A stretch of DNA of 64,000 nt, from positions 4,030,501-4,094,500 of the forward strand of contig NZ_JAIHOO010000001.1 of the NCBI RefSeq assembly GCF_019733395.1, written 5' to 3'. The notes beneath the pieces are model-generated. The model saw only the letters and a list, made by a program, of their open reading frames with translations, did no database searches and was not told where the DNA came from. The translations under genes were made by a program, and so were the position numbers. Below, in pieces: positions 42,691 to 50,735 of the stretch (positions are counted from its first letter, which is position 1; each line of letters starts with the position of its first letter). Source of the DNA: Lysobacter sp. BMK333-48F3. GTDB lineage: Bacteria > Pseudomonadota > Gammaproteobacteria > Xanthomonadales > Xanthomonadaceae.

Positions 42691-43833
42691 TTACTGCCCG
42701 CTCTTGATCCGGGTCCAGGCGCGTACGCGCTGGCGCTGCACGTCCTCGGGCAGGCTGGCCGGGTCGACCAGCTTGGCCCGCACCTCGGCCGGCGGATAGA
42801 CGCCCGGGTCCTGGGCGATGGCCGGGTCGACCAGGGCGGTGGCGTCCTGGTTGGCGCTGGCGTAGGCGACGTGGTTGCTGATCGCCGCGGCGACCTTGGG
42901 GTCGAGCAGGTAGTCGATGAAGGCGTGGGCGTTGCCGGGGTGCTTGCTGTCCTTGGGGATCGCGATCACGTCGACCCAGCGGATCGCACCTTCCTTGGGA
43001 ATCACGAAGCGCAGGTTCGGCGCCGGCTTGCCGGCCTGCTTGGCGGCGTCGAAGGCGGTGGTGCTGGCCTGGGCGATGTCGCCGGAATAGCCCATCACCA
43101 GACAGGCGTCGCCGTTGGCGAAGGCGTCCTTGTACTCGGCGTTGTTGAAGGTGCGCACGTGCGGGCGGATCGCGGCGTAGACCTTGCGCACCGCCTCGAT
43201 CTCGTCGGCGGCGCCGGCGTTGGGATCGCGGCCGAGCCAGATCAGCGCCGCGCCGAAGGTTTCCTGGTCGTCGTCGAGCACGGTGATGCCGCACTTGGCC
43301 AGCTTGGCGGCGTTGGCCGGATCGAACAGCAGCGACCACGAATCCAGCGGCGCGTTCTCGCCGAGGGCCAGCTTGATCTTGTCGACGTTCAGGCCCAGGC
43401 CGGTGGTGCCCCACATGTACGGCACCAGGTGGGCGTTGCCCGGGTCGATCGAGGCCAGGTTCTGCAGCACCTGCGGGTCCAGGTGCTTCCAGTTCGGCAG
43501 CTTGCTCTTGTCCAGCGCCGCGTACAGGCCGCTCTTGACCTGGCGCTGGGCGAACGGCCGCGCCGAGGGGAACACCACGTCGTAGCCGGAGGCGCCGGCG
43601 GTGAGCTTGCTCTCCAGGGTCTCGTTGGCGTCGTAGACGTCGTAATTGACCTTGACCCCGTTGGCGGTCTCGAAGTTCTTGACCGTGTCGTCGGCGACGT
43701 AGTCCGACCAGTTGTAGACGTTGAGGACCTTGTCTTCGGCGCCGGCCGGGGCCGCGGTGGCGGCGTCGGGCTGCTTGCCGCCGCAGGCGGCGAGCAGCAG
43801 GGCGCAGGCGAGCGGGGCGAGGCGCAGGGTCAC
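42691..43833 (-). CDS. potF: Putrescine-binding lipoprotein PotF-like
   Basis: The protein has 380 residues. The signal peptide ends in lipobox LAAC with Cys17, so here the binding protein is membrane-anchored, unlike soluble E. coli PotF. KVLNVYNWSDYVADDTVKNF is the family N terminus, where NWSDY contributes to polyamine binding; VYDANETLESKL and MGYSGDIAQA also fit. It is the first gene of the operon. Putrescine versus spermidine preference cannot be decided. Confidence 0.92.
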   Translation of the reverse strand: MTLRLAPLACALLLAACGGKQPDAATAAPAGAEDKVLNVYNWSDYVADDTVKNFETANGVKVNYDVYDANETLESKLTAGASGYDVVFPSARPFAQRQVKSGLYAALDKSKLPNWKHLDPQVLQNLASIDPGNAHLVPYMWGTTGLGLNVDKIKLALGENAPLDSWSLLFDPANAAKLAKCGITVLDDDQETFGAALIWLGRDPNAGAADEIEAVRKVYAAIRPHVRTFNNAEYKDAFANGDACLVMGYSGDIAQASTTAFDAAKQAGKPAPNLRFVIPKEGAIRWVDVIAIPKDSKHPGNAHAFIDYLLDPKVAAAISNHVAYASANQDATALVDPAIAQDPGVYPPAEVRAKLVDPASLPEDVQRQRVRAWTRIKSGQ

Positions 43834-44034
43834 GGCAGTCTCCAGGAGGGAAGTTCGGCGATACGTTGGGCGCGATGTTCGGAGCCCGTCCCGGCGGTGT
43901 CAACGCGCCGGCCGCATCGGGCGGCGAACCGCCGCCAATCCGGCCGGCATCTGCCAGGGATCTGCACCGATCCGGCCAGCTTGCGGTATCGTCGCAGCCC
44001 GCTCACCCTGCCCACCGCCCGACGGAGCCCGCCG

Positions 44035-44868
44035 ATGCCGACTTTCCCCACCGCCCGCACTGCCGCCGCGCGCCTGGCGCCCTGGTGGCTGGCCTTGGCC
44101 GCGCTGGCCGGCGCGCCGGCGGCGATGGCGCAGACGGCGGCCGCCGAGCAGGCGGCGACCGCGCCGGCCGGGGCGGCGCCTGCAGAAGCCGCGCCGGCCG
44201 AGGCCGAGGCGCCGTGGGCGGCGCACGGCAGCGTCGGCCTGCTCAGCGACTACGTCTGGCGCGGCGTGTCCCAGACCCAGGAGGACCCTGCGCTGCAGGC
44301 CGAGATCAACCTGGAGCACCGCAGCGGCTTCTACGCCGGGCTGTGGGCGTCGAGCATCGACTTCACCGCCGCCGGCGAGGAAGACGACGGCATCGACTAC
44401 GAACTCGACGGTTACTTCGGCTGGGCCGGCGAACTGCGTCCCGGTCTGGAGCTGGACGTGGTCCTGACCCGCGCCGCCTATCCGGGCGCGCGCCGCGGTT
44501 ACGACTACGACTACACCGAGCTGGAAACCATCCTGAGCTTCGCCGAGCACTACCACGTCGGCCTGGCCTATTCGCCGGATATTTTCGGCCTGGGCGGCAA
44601 GGGCTATTACTGGAACGCCGGCGGCGAATGGCCGCTGGGCGAGAGCGGCTTCGGGCTCAAGCTGCAGGTCGGCCATTACGACCTCGACGACGCGGCCGGC
44701 GACAGCTATCAGGATTATCTGATCGCGCTGACCCGCGAATTCGGCCCGGTGCAGGCGCAGCTGCAGTACACCGACACCTCCAGCTACGGCCCCGAGTTGT
44801 CCGAGGCGCTGGATGACGCGCGCCTGGCCGACGGCCGCGTAGCGCTGGCGCTGACCTGGTCGTTCTGA
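44035..44868 (+). CDS. TorF family putative outer-membrane porin
   Basis: The protein has 277 residues. The signal peptide ends AMAQ, followed by an Ala/Glu/Pro-rich linker (about 35-65). The rest alternates beta strands and ends in TWSF, the aromatic-terminal signature of outer-membrane barrels. HGSVGLLSDYVWRGVSQTQ is the hallmark of the TorF/TIGR02001 family. It was proposed as a porin; substrate unknown. It is divergent from the pot operon, 201 bases away; they may share a regulatory region. Confidence 0.9.
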   Translation: MPTFPTARTAAARLAPWWLALAALAGAPAAMAQTAAAEQAATAPAGAAPAEAAPAEAEAPWAAHGSVGLLSDYVWRGVSQTQEDPALQAEINLEHRSGFYAGLWASSIDFTAAGEEDDGIDYELDGYFGWAGELRPGLELDVVLTRAAYPGARRGYDYDYTELETILSFAEHYHVGLAYSPDIFGLGGKGYYWNAGGEWPLGESGFGLKLQVGHYDLDDAAGDSYQDYLIALTREFGPVQAQLQYTDTSSYGPELSEALDDARLADGRVALALTWSF

Positions 44869-44891
44869 AGCCACGCGACGCGACAGCCTTC

Positions 44892-45097
44892 TGTAGGAGC
44901 GGCGTCCCGCAGGGATTTCCTGCGGTCATAAGCCGCGACAAGCGCAGCGGTGTACGCGAGAGCCGTATCCGAAGCTGACGGCACACGGAGAGCTTCCGCT
45001 TGCGTGGTACGTCCGGGCTTCGGATGTGGCCCTTCGGGCTTCGGATGCCGCGCTGTCGAACACCGCTGCGGTTGTCGCGGCTCACGCCGCTCCTACA
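44892..45097. repeat. REPIN-like element with inverted REP ends
   Basis: It begins TGTAGGAGCGGCGT, then a 24-base insert that itself folds (CCGCAGG-GATTT-CCTGCGG), then AAGCCGCGAC. It ends GTCGCGGCTCACGCCGCTCCTACA. The inner arms GCAGCGGTGT and ACACCGCTGC also pair. The whole could fold into one long hairpin. Confidence 0.8.
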
Positions 45098-45100
45098 AAA

Positions 45101-45250
45101 GCCCGCGCCGCCTGCTGTTCCCCCTTTGTAGAGGGGGGGATTTGCTCTCGCTCTTGCCGTTGCTTTCGCCGCGACATGCCAGCCCGCGGTCGCGGCTCGC
45201 GCCGCTCCTACAAAAGCCCACGCCGCCTTGCTGTTCCCCCCTTTGAAAAG
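45101..45250. repeat. Tandem repeat array, left part
   Basis: One complete unit of 115 bases (45101-45215) and the first 35 bases of a second (45216-45250) are here. Each unit starts GCCCxCGCCGCC, contains TGCTGTTCCCCCTTTG and GGGATTTGCTCTCGCTC, and ends with an inverted REP. The second unit is broken by the insertion sequence after TTGAAAAG. Confidence 0.85.
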
Positions 45251-46083
45251 GGTAATTCCTAACGTTTCTGGACCAAAAGTGGAGTGATTTGGTCAAGGTC
45301 TATGACCCGCAGAGCCTTGTCCAGCAAGGCTTGCAGGTCTTCGGCCCGGTGGTTGTAGCGGTAGCAAACTTCACCCAAATACAGATGGAAGAATTGGCGG
45401 GGCACCCCACGGTACGGGGCTAACCAGTTCTTGGCGTAGCTCCAGAAGCCTTCGATGCCGTTGATGTGGTCGCGTCCGACCGGCTTGCCCTTCTCCTTGC
45501 GGATCATCACGTGGTCGCCTCGTAGCTTCAGCGTGGCGTACGCCTGCCAGCGGTCGGTGTAGTACAGCGACCCTTCGCGGGTGTGCGCCTCGATCTGCTG
45601 CATCACGCTGTCGCGATCGTGCGCCGCGATCGGCATGGCCTTGACCTGGCCGTTGCGCTTGACGATGCCGAACACGATCACCTTGCCGGCGGCGCCCCAA
45701 CCGGTTTTGCCATGACGTATGCCGCCAAACGTAGTTTCGTCGCATTCCACGACCCCATCGAACGGCCCTCGCCACTGCTCTTCGAAGGCGCAGCAAGCCC
45801 GCAGGACGCGGTAGAACTTTTCTGCCGTGGCCGGGCTGCATACGGGCCGGAATCGCTGCCGGTAGACCGGTACGCCCAGAGCGAAACGTTCGATCAGTTG
45901 CCGCTTCTGGGAAGCGCTCAATCGGACCGATTCCCAGGCCAAGACGGCCGGACGAAAGCGATGGGCGCACGCCCGGCACTTGAGCCGTCCATCGCTCAAT
46001 TTCCATGGCCGCGCACGTTGGCAAACAGGACATTTTTGCATCTGGAACCAGCCTAATCTGGTCCAGATTCGTAGGGAATTACC
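45251..46083 (-). mobile_element. IS1595-family insertion sequence, complete
   Basis: The element is 833 bp. Its ends are imperfect inverted repeats of about 25 bp starting GGTAATTCC (left GGTAATTCCTAACG..TCTGGACCA, right GGTAATTCCCTACG..TCTGGACCA read inward). It is flanked by perfect 8-bp direct repeats TTGAAAAG (45243-45250 and 46084-46091), the duplication length usual for IS1595. One intact transposase gene fills it, so it may be recent and active. Confidence 0.93.
45259..46041 (-). CDS. IS1595-family transposase
   Basis: The protein has 260 residues. An N-terminal zinc ribbon (CPVCQ, then CRAC) is followed by the ISXO2-like DDE domain: VVECDETTFGG (first Asp), YYTDRWQAY (second Asp) and HINGIEGFWSYAK (third acidic position and the GFWS motif). 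A C-terminal YRYNHRAED segment is typical. The start at 46041 gives MQKCPVCQRARPWKL; a longer frame runs out through the terminal repeat. No frameshift is seen, so the enzyme looks functional. Confidence 0.95.
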   Translation of the reverse strand: MQKCPVCQRARPWKLSDGRLKCRACAHRFRPAVLAWESVRLSASQKRQLIERFALGVPVYRQRFRPVCSPATAEKFYRVLRACCAFEEQWRGPFDGVVECDETTFGGIRHGKTGWGAAGKVIVFGIVKRNGQVKAMPIAAHDRDSVMQQIEAHTREGSLYYTDRWQAYATLKLRGDHVMIRKEKGKPVGRDHINGIEGFWSYAKNWLAPYRGVPRQFFHLYLGEVCYRYNHRAEDLQALLDKALRVIDLDQITPLLVQKR

Positions 46084-46418
46084 TTGAAAAGGGGGGGAGA
46101 TTTGCTCTCGCTCTTGCCGCTGCTTTCGCCGCGACATGCCAGCCCGCGGTCGCGGCTCGCGCCGCTCCTACGAGAGCCCACGCCGCCTGCTGTTCCCCCC
46201 TTTGAAGAAGGGGGGCAGGGGGGATTTGCTGTTGCCGTTGCTTTCGCGGTTGCAGCAAGCCCGCGGTCGCGGCTTGCGACCAGCGGAAACCCCCTGCGAC
46301 GCCGCTCCTACCCCCTGAAAACCCAGCCCTATTCATGATTTTCCTAGGGTCATTCCCAGATTGACCGGGATTCCCGCGCGGAGACACTGGCGGCGTCACC
46401 CACGGAAAGGAGCTCGCC
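46084..46418. repeat. Tandem repeat array, right part, and gap
   Basis: The second unit resumes at the duplicated TTGAAAAG and runs to 46175; a third, diverged unit runs from 46176 to about 46316 and ends in an expanded inverted REP. After that, to 46418, there is about 100 bases of leader for the small gene pair with no further repeat. Confidence 0.8.
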
Positions 46419-46658
46419 ATGTCTTTGTTCGGTGATTTCGCCAGCGGCATCGGTCAGGCGCTGGGCGCAGGATTGGGATCGATCGCAGGACCGCTCGGGA
46501 CCATGATCGGCCGCGAACTCGGCGGCATGCTGGGCGATTTCATCGCCGACGCGGCGACCCAGTACCTCGGCCTGGCCAACGACGCGGCGCAGGATTCGGA
46601 CCTGCCCGAAGTGGCCAAGAACGTGTTCGGCGCGGCCTACGACCTCGGCTTCCGCTGA
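46419..46658 (+). CDS. Small glycine-zipper protein
   Basis: The product is 79 residues with a strong AAAGGAG upstream. The first half is Gly/Ala-rich with GxxxG spacing (ASGIGQALGAGLGSIAGPLG, then TMIGRELGGMLGDFIADAAT), which suits a membrane-inserting or self-packing helix. There is no classic signal peptide. The tail LPEVAKNVFGAAYDLGF is amphipathic. It is followed after 9 bases by a second small gene; the pair shares an intrinsic terminator. No family is recognised; a bacteriocin-like or membrane-active peptide is possible but unproven. Confidence 0.65.
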   Translation: MSLFGDFASGIGQALGAGLGSIAGPLGTMIGRELGGMLGDFIADAATQYLGLANDAAQDSDLPEVAKNVFGAAYDLGFR

Positions 46659-46667
46659 GCGCCGCGC

Positions 46668-46955
46668 ATGGACTCCGAACAACGCCGCGAGCAGTGGCTG
46701 GAACGCGTGCGCAGCCTGCGCGAGGCCGGCGCGATCGACGATGCCGACGAGCACGCGCTGATCCGCCAGTACGACGAACGCGCCCAGCGGCTGCGCGAGG
46801 AGTTGGCGCAACTGGTGCCGGAGTACCGCCGGCGCCTGAGCAGCGAAGGCGAAGTGCCGGCCAACCGTTGGCTGGCCGACGCCGCCGAAGCGATGGGCCG
46901 GCGCGACGGCGAGGAGACGCGCCAGGCTTTGGCGGCGCTGGAGCGGCGCGTCTGA
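46668..46955 (+). CDS. Small charged helical protein paired with the glycine-zipper gene
   Basis: The product is 95 residues. It is almost wholly helical and highly charged (REQWLERVRSLREAGAIDD, then LIRQYDERAQRLREELAQLV), likely a coiled coil or helical bundle, cytosolic. The gap to the preceding gene is 9 bases, so they are co-transcribed. An acidic/basic helical partner beside a membrane-active-looking peptide could be an immunity or chaperone protein; this is speculation from layout only. Confidence 0.65.
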   Translation: MDSEQRREQWLERVRSLREAGAIDDADEHALIRQYDERAQRLREELAQLVPEYRRRLSSEGEVPANRWLADAAEAMGRRDGEETRQALAALERRV

Positions 46956-47088
46956 GTCCGACGCGCTGCGTGCTGGCGTCGCCACCGCGCGCCTGAGTTC
47001 GACCATGCCGCTGCCGCGGCATGAGGGGCCTGTCGCCGGCCATGAGCGGCGACCCGCGTTGCCGGCCGGCCCTGCCGGCGACGCGCGA

Positions 47089-47124
47089 GGACCGGACGCA
47101 GCCCGCGTCCGGTCCTTTTTGTTT
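47089..47124 (+). terminator. Intrinsic terminator of the small gene pair
   Basis: GGACCGGACGC-AGCCC-GCGTCCGGTCC is a perfect 11-bp stem followed by TTTTTGTTT, 134 bases after the second small gene. Confidence 0.9.
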
Positions 47125-47140
47125 CGCGGTCGCACTGGCC

Positions 47141-47331
47141 TGTAGGAGCGGCGTCCCACGGGGATTTCCTCTGGTCATAAGCCGCGACAATCGAGGCGGT
47201 GTTCGACGCGCACTATCCGAAGCCCGGGCACTTGGTCGGTTGCGGCACTGCCTGTATCCGCGTATCCGCGGTCTTCGGTCGGCACGCTCGCGTTCACCGC
47301 TGCGGTTGTCGCGGCTCACGCCGCTCCTACA
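47141..47331. repeat. REPIN-like element with inverted REP ends
   Basis: The left end is the expanded form (TGTAGGAGCGGCGT, 24-base insert, AAGCCGCGAC), the right end the simple inverted form ending CGCCGCTCCTACA. The inner sequence differs from the element at 44892-45097, but the layout is the same. No gene lies between the terminator and cueR. Confidence 0.8.
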
Positions 47332-47338
47332 ACGAACA

Positions 47339-47809
47339 TCACTTGGACGAACCGCAGCACTCCGCCGCCAGATCGTCGAGGATCGGGCAATCCGGCCGGT
47401 CGTCGCCGTGGCAGCGTTCGGCCAGCGCTTCCAAAGTCCGCTGCATCGCCTGCATCTCGCGGATCTTCTCGCCGAGTTCGCGCGCATGCGCCTGCGCCAG
47501 TTGCTTGACCTCGGCGCTGGCGCGGGCGCGGTCGTCCCACAGGCCGAGCAGGGTTTCGATCTGGCGCATCGAGAAACCCAGGGTGCGCGAGCGCTTGATG
47601 AAGCGCAGCCGGTGCAGGTCGTTGTCGCTGTACAGCCGGTAGCCGGCGACGCTGCGTCCGGCCGGCGGAATCAGGCCGATGCCCTCGTAGTGGCGGATCA
47701 TCTTGGCGCTGACGCCGCTGAGCGCGGCGGCCTCGCCGATGTTGTGCAGGCCTTCGGCCTTGGCCTGGGCCAGTTCGGGCGGCGGCGCGGTGCGGGCGGT
47801 ACGGCTCAT
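47339..47809 (-). CDS. cueR: CueR-type MerR copper-responsive regulator
   Basis: The protein has 156 residues. The MerR helix-turn-helix is [21 protein letters not shown] followed by the wing [20 protein letters not shown]. The metal-binding loop has cysteines in [16 protein letters not shown] and a C-terminal ECCGSS; the C-x7-C spacing suits Cu(I)/Ag(I)/Au(I) sensing. The ATG overlaps the copA stop, so the regulator is co-transcribed with its target and autoregulated through the copA promoter. Confidence 0.92.
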   Translation of the reverse strand: MSRTARTAPPPELAQAKAEGLHNIGEAAALSGVSAKMIRHYEGIGLIPPAGRSVAGYRLYSDNDLHRLRFIKRSRTLGFSMRQIETLLGLWDDRARASAEVKQLAQAHARELGEKIREMQAMQRTLEALAERCHGDDRPDCPILDDLAAECCGSSK

Positions 47810-50301
47810 GCGGCGGCTCCATCGGTAAGCGTCGAGCGGGTCGACGGGCGCCAGCGGCGCAGCAACAAGGTATTGGCCAGCACGCTGACGCTGGAGAACG
47901 CCATCGCCGCCGCGGCGACGATCGGGTCGAGCCAGCCGAATGCGGCCAGGGCGATGCCGACCACGTTGTAGCCGAACGCCCAGAACAGATTCTGGCGGAT
48001 CTTGCGCGTGGTGCGGCGGGAGATGTCGATCGCGTCGGCGACCAGGCCCGGCTCGGCGCGCATCAGGGTGATGCCGGCGGCCTGCATGGCCACGTCGGTG
48101 CCGCTGCCCATGGCGATGCCGACGTCGGCCGCGGCCAGCGCCGGAGCGTCGTTGACCCCGTCGCCGACCATCGCCACCGCGCCGCTGCCGCGCAGTCGCG
48201 TCACCGTCTCGGCCTTCTGCTCCGGCAGCACTTCCGCGCGCACCTCGTCGATGCCCAGTTCGCGCGCGACCGCCTGCGCCGCGCCCGGAGCGTCGCCGGA
48301 GATCATCACCGTGCGCAGCCCCAGCGCCTGCAAGCGCTGGATCGCCGCGCGCGCCTGCGGCCACGGCGTGTCGCGGAAGCCGAGCACGCCGAGCAGATGC
48401 TTGCCGTGCGCGTCGTCGGCGGCCAGCCAGGACACGCTGTGGCCGCTGTCGGCCAGTCGCTGCGCGTCCTGCGCCAGCGCGTCGCCGGCGATGCCGGCCT
48501 CGGCCAGCATGCGGCCGCTGCCGAGCAGCAACTCGCGTTCGCCGATCCGGCCGCGCAGGCCGCGCCCCGGCACCGCGCGCAACTCGCTCGCCTCGGCCAG
48601 ACGCAGGCCTTCGGCGCGGTCCAGGGTGGCGCGCGCCAGCGGGTGTTCGCTGCCGCGTTGCAGCGCCGCGGCCTGGGCCAGCAGCGCGTCGCGGTCGCCG
48701 TCGACGGCGATCCATTCGGCCAGCACCGGCCGGCCTTCGGTCAGGGTGCCGGTCTTGTCGAAGGCGACGGTGTCGATGCGATGGGCGATCTCCAGGGCCT
48801 CGGCGTCCTTGATCAGCAGGCCGGCGCGCGCGGCCACGCCGGTGCCGGCCATGATCGCGGTCGGCGTGGCCAAGCCCAGCGCGCAGGGGCAGGCGATCAC
48901 CAGCACCGCGACCGCATTGAGAATGGCCTGGTTCCAGTCGCCCGTGCCCAGACCCCAGGCGAGCAGGGTGATCAGGGCCAGGCCGATCACCACCGGCACG
49001 AACACCGCGCTGACCCGGTCGACCAGGCGCTGGATCGGCGCCTTCTTGGCCTGCGCGTCCTCGACCAGGCGGATGATCCGCGCCAGCGCGGTTTCGGCGC
49101 CGACCGCCAGCGTTTCCACGACCAGCCGGCCTTCGCCGTTGATCGCGCCGCCGGTGACGCGGTCGCCTTCGTGGCGCGGCACCGGCAGCGATTCGCCGGT
49201 GATCAGCGATTCGTCGACGTGGCTGCGGCCTTCGCGGATGCGGCCGTCGGCGGCGATGCGTTCGCCGGGCAGGGTCACCACCAGGTCGCCGACCCGCAAC
49301 TGGGCGATCGGCAGCTCGCGCTCGACCCCGTCGCGCAGCACCCGCGCCCGTGCCGGGCGCAGCGCCTGCAGGGCGCGGATCGCCGCGGTGGTCTGGCGCT
49401 TGGCGCGCGCTTCCAGCCACTTGCCGAGCAGGATCAGGGTGACGATCACCGCCGAGGTCTCGAAGTACAGCGCCTGGCTGTCGCCGCGCCACAGGTGGTA
49501 CAGGCTCAGGCCGTAGCCGGCGCTGGTGCCGAGCGCGACCAGCAGGTCCATGTTGCCGCTGCCCGCGCGCAGGGCGTGCCAGCCGGCGCGGTAGAAACGC
49601 GCGCCGAGCCAGAACTGCACCGGCGTGGCCAGGGCCAGCTGCAGCCAGCCCGGCAGCATCCAGTGCTGGCCGAACAGCAGGCCGAACATCGGCAGCACCA
49701 GCGGCAGGGTCAGCGCCGCGGCCAGCCACAAGTGCCGGGTTTCGCGGCTCAGCGGCGCGCGCGTCGACGTGGCATCTTCGCTGCCCGCCGCCGTCGCGGC
49801 GCCGGAGTCGCCGTCGGCCGCATCGACATCGGCCAGGGCGGCGGCGTAGCCGGCGCGCTCGACCGCGGCGATCAGCGTCGCCGGATCGAGCCCGCCGAAG
49901 TGCCGCACCCGCGCCCGCTCGGTGGCCAGGTTGACCTCGGCGGACAGCACGCCGGGCACGGCGTTCAGGGCTTTCTCGATCCGGCTGACGCAGGAGCCGC
50001 AGGTCATGCCGCGCAGCGCCAGCTCGGTTTCGTCGCGGGTCACGGAATAGCCGGCCGCGGCCACCGCGCGTTCGATCTCACCGGCTGAGACGGGGCCGGC
50101 GGAGGCTAGCTCGGCGGTTTCGGTGGCCAGGTTGACGCTGGCCTCGCTTACGCCGGGCATGGCGCGCAAGGCTTTTTCGATCCGCGCCACGCAGGAGCCG
50201 CAGGTCATGCCGGCGACGCCGAAGCGCAGGCGGACGGTGGGGGCGGCGGCGTGGGCGCCGGCCGGGGTGGCGGTGACGGTAGGGTTCGCGGCGGATGGCA
50301 T
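47806..50301 (-). CDS. copA: Cu(I)-exporting P-type ATPase CopA
   Basis: The protein has 831 residues. Two N-terminal heavy-metal domains carry GMTCGSC (Cys34/37 and Cys101/104). The membrane motif is [11 protein letters not shown], phosphorylation is at DKTGTLTEG, and the hinge is [12 protein letters not shown]. It exports cytosolic Cu(I) to the periplasm. Eight membrane helices are expected. A CueR-type operator lies directly upstream. Confidence 0.96.
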   Translation of the reverse strand: MPSAANPTVTATPAGAHAAAPTVRLRFGVAGMTCGSCVARIEKALRAMPGVSEASVNLATETAELASAGPVSAGEIERAVAAAGYSVTRDETELALRGMTCGSCVSRIEKALNAVPGVLSAEVNLATERARVRHFGGLDPATLIAAVERAGYAAALADVDAADGDSGAATAAGSEDATSTRAPLSRETRHLWLAAALTLPLVLPMFGLLFGQHWMLPGWLQLALATPVQFWLGARFYRAGWHALRAGSGNMDLLVALGTSAGYGLSLYHLWRGDSQALYFETSAVIVTLILLGKWLEARAKRQTTAAIRALQALRPARARVLRDGVERELPIAQLRVGDLVVTLPGERIAADGRIREGRSHVDESLITGESLPVPRHEGDRVTGGAINGEGRLVVETLAVGAETALARIIRLVEDAQAKKAPIQRLVDRVSAVFVPVVIGLALITLLAWGLGTGDWNQAILNAVAVLVIACPCALGLATPTAIMAGTGVAARAGLLIKDAEALEIAHRIDTVAFDKTGTLTEGRPVLAEWIAVDGDRDALLAQAAALQRGSEHPLARATLDRAEGLRLAEASELRAVPGRGLRGRIGERELLLGSGRMLAEAGIAGDALAQDAQRLADSGHSVSWLAADDAHGKHLLGVLGFRDTPWPQARAAIQRLQALGLRTVMISGDAPGAAQAVARELGIDEVRAEVLPEQKAETVTRLRGSGAVAMVGDGVNDAPALAAADVGIAMGSGTDVAMQAAGITLMRAEPGLVADAIDISRRTTRKIRQNLFWAFGYNVVGIALAAFGWLDPIVAAAAMAFSSVSVLANTLLLRRWRPSTRSTLTDGAAA

Positions 50302-50337
50302 CGCAGGGTCCTTCGCTGACGGTTCGGATTGCGAAGC

Positions 50338-50368
50338 AGTCTTGGGCTTCCCATGATGGGAAGGTCAA
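50338..50368 (-). promoter_or_regulatory. CueR-type operator/promoter of copA-cueR
   Basis: On the minus strand TTGACC and AAGACT are separated by 19 bases, the overlong spacer typical of MerR-family promoters. Between them lies a near-palindrome with 8-base arms around a central base (CTTCCCAT-x-ATGGGAAG, 50347-50363), close to known CueR boxes. The start of copA is 37 bases downstream. Confidence 0.88.
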
Positions 50369-50610
50369 GCGAGGATGGCCAGGGGCGGCGCTGAACCGTT
50401 CAGCGGTGCCGGCCGGCAGGCCCCGGCGGCGGTTTTGCGGCGCAGAATCGGCCCAATGTTGAGCGGGACGGGGATGCTTCCTGAGGCGACCCGCCGCTCC
50501 GCCGCAAGGGCGGCGCTACGCTGCAGCCGATCCGGTCGCGCAATTCGACCACGCGGCCGGATCCGGCCGTTCGATCCCGCAAGTCTGCCGCACGCAGCCG
50601 CTACAAGCAG

Positions 50611-50660
50611 TCCGCTTCAGACAGTCCGCTTTCAGACAATCCGCTTTCAGACAATCCGCT
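50611..50660. repeat. Short tandem repeat of about 15 bases
   Basis: About three and a half copies of TCCGCTTTCAGACAA occur (first copy 14 bases, two exact 15-base copies, then a partial TCCGCTACAG). It lies 75 bases upstream of lhr, in the 434-base gap after copA. Apart from the copA operator and this repeat, 50302-50735 shows no gene. Confidence 0.85.
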
Positions 50661-50735
50661 ACAGCCAGTTTGCTCCCGTGGGCCGCCTTGGCGGCCCGCT
50701 CCGTCCTCACCGGGCCGCGGCGACGCGGCGAACGC

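Noticed and set aside
41164..44868. A 1234-codon plus-strand open frame across the pot operon
   Set aside because: It is antisense to four well-recognised transport genes. Only the last 277 codons (TorF protein) are real; the rest lacks an RBS and has shadow composition.
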